Assembly (NCBI RefSeq): GCF_028769735.1
Contig: NC_088169.1
Span: 45,971,229 to 46,035,228, forward strand
DNA: 64,000 nt
Source of the DNA: Zonotrichia leucophrys gambelii
Lineage: Eukaryota; Chordata; Aves; Passeriformes; Passerellidae
Direction of reading: 5' to 3'
This document shows, in pieces, positions 63,565 to 64,000 of this stretch; positions within the stretch are counted from its first letter, which is position 1, and every line of letters begins with the position of its first letter. A program made the position numbers and the translations under genes. The notes below the pieces were generated by a model. The model was not told the origin of the DNA. It made no database searches and saw only the letters and a program-made list of their open reading frames with translations.

Positions 63565-64000
63565 AAGCTACAGAGACAGCAGCAGTGACTGGGGTAAGTC
63601 CAGGGGAGAAAATTGGATCAGGCCATACAGGGTGTCCCAAGCTCAGGGACACCTGAGCAGCTGCCCTGAACCCCATCAGGACCCAGAAGCATCAGCTGCC
63701 AAACAGAAGCAGAGCTTGGAGAAGCCTGAGCAAGCAGGACCATGATGTGTCAGAGAGGGTGTGACCCAGCAGTGATGACAGTATGGCACAGCAGCTTGCA
63801 GGGCATTTTGCCTGGGCAGGGTGAGCAGGAAGGGCTCCTCTCTGACTGTCCAGGAAGATCCAATAGATAAAGACTCAGTATCTGGTGTAGAAGAGCACAG
63901 AAAGATCCTTTCAGTCCCTGTTTCATTAGTACATCAGCATAAGCCTCCTCAGTCTGCATAACCAGGTTCCCTGTTTTGTTGAGCGATGTGTCCACATTTT
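63565..64000. other. Unclassified GC-richer block running off the window end
   Basis: From about 63570 the composition becomes clearly G+C-richer, with words such as CAGGGTGTCCCAAGCTCAGG and GTGTGACCCAGCAGTGATGA. It most likely is the edge of an interspersed repeat (LTR or internal retroelement DNA), but I do not recognise it. The right end is outside the window. Open frames on both strands end without a recognisable domain. Confidence 0.4.

Noticed and set aside
1..64000. Bacterial features such as operons, CRISPR arrays, riboswitches, tRNA or rRNA genes
   Set aside because: Nothing in the sequence supports any of these. Composition and repeats are those of a vertebrate nuclear genome.

Overview
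The window looks like AT-rich vertebrate nuclear DNA from a bird, probably a songbird. The evidence is the repeat content. There are CR1 LINE 3' ends in both orientations, and long single (solo) LTRs of endogenous retrovirus families that I recognise as common in bird genomes. There is very little else apart from microsatellites. There are no bacterial-style gene arrays, operons, ribosome binding sites or CRISPR arrays. I found no tRNA or rRNA gene. Bird is well supported; songbird is an inference from the LTR families.

No complete protein-coding gene can be supported. Nearly all open frames are short, lack coding character, or lie inside repeats. Two stretches look weakly coding. One is a possible last exon on the minus strand at 55631-55749. 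The other is a frameshifted, stop-containing remnant on the minus strand at about 9898-10256. The rest reads as a gene desert or a very large intron.

Layout: 1-6.2 kb is AT-rich single-copy DNA. A decayed LTR piece lies at 6.2-6.5 kb. A nested block runs from 9.9 to 12.1 kb: coding-like remnant, T-rich tract, unknown GC-richer DNA, CR1, unknown GC-richer DNA. Two plus-oriented solo LTRs lie at 18.3-19.4 and 19.55-19.8 kb. Quiet DNA follows to 30.6 kb, then a long CR1 3' end at 31.0-31.8 kb and a second CR1 tail at 39.2-39.4 kb. A compact solo LTR with a perfect 6-bp target duplication lies at 43.5-43.8 kb. A 0.57-kb GGAA-type microsatellite at 45.2-45.7 kb abuts a partial LTR at 45.7-46.1 kb. 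A minus-oriented copy of the same LTR family lies at 49.6-50.6 kb, beside a very old repeat. A compact LTR lies at 56.5-56.9 kb. A 1.3-kb CpG-rich solo LTR with a 5-bp target duplication lies at 58.1-59.5 kb. Unclassified GC-richer patches lie at 62.1-62.4 kb and from about 63.6 kb to the window end.

There is no pathway to reconstruct. The functional candidates are LTR promoters, the two coding-like remnants, several near-perfect hairpins and the purine-strand microsatellite. I did not find evidence of a new multi-gene system.
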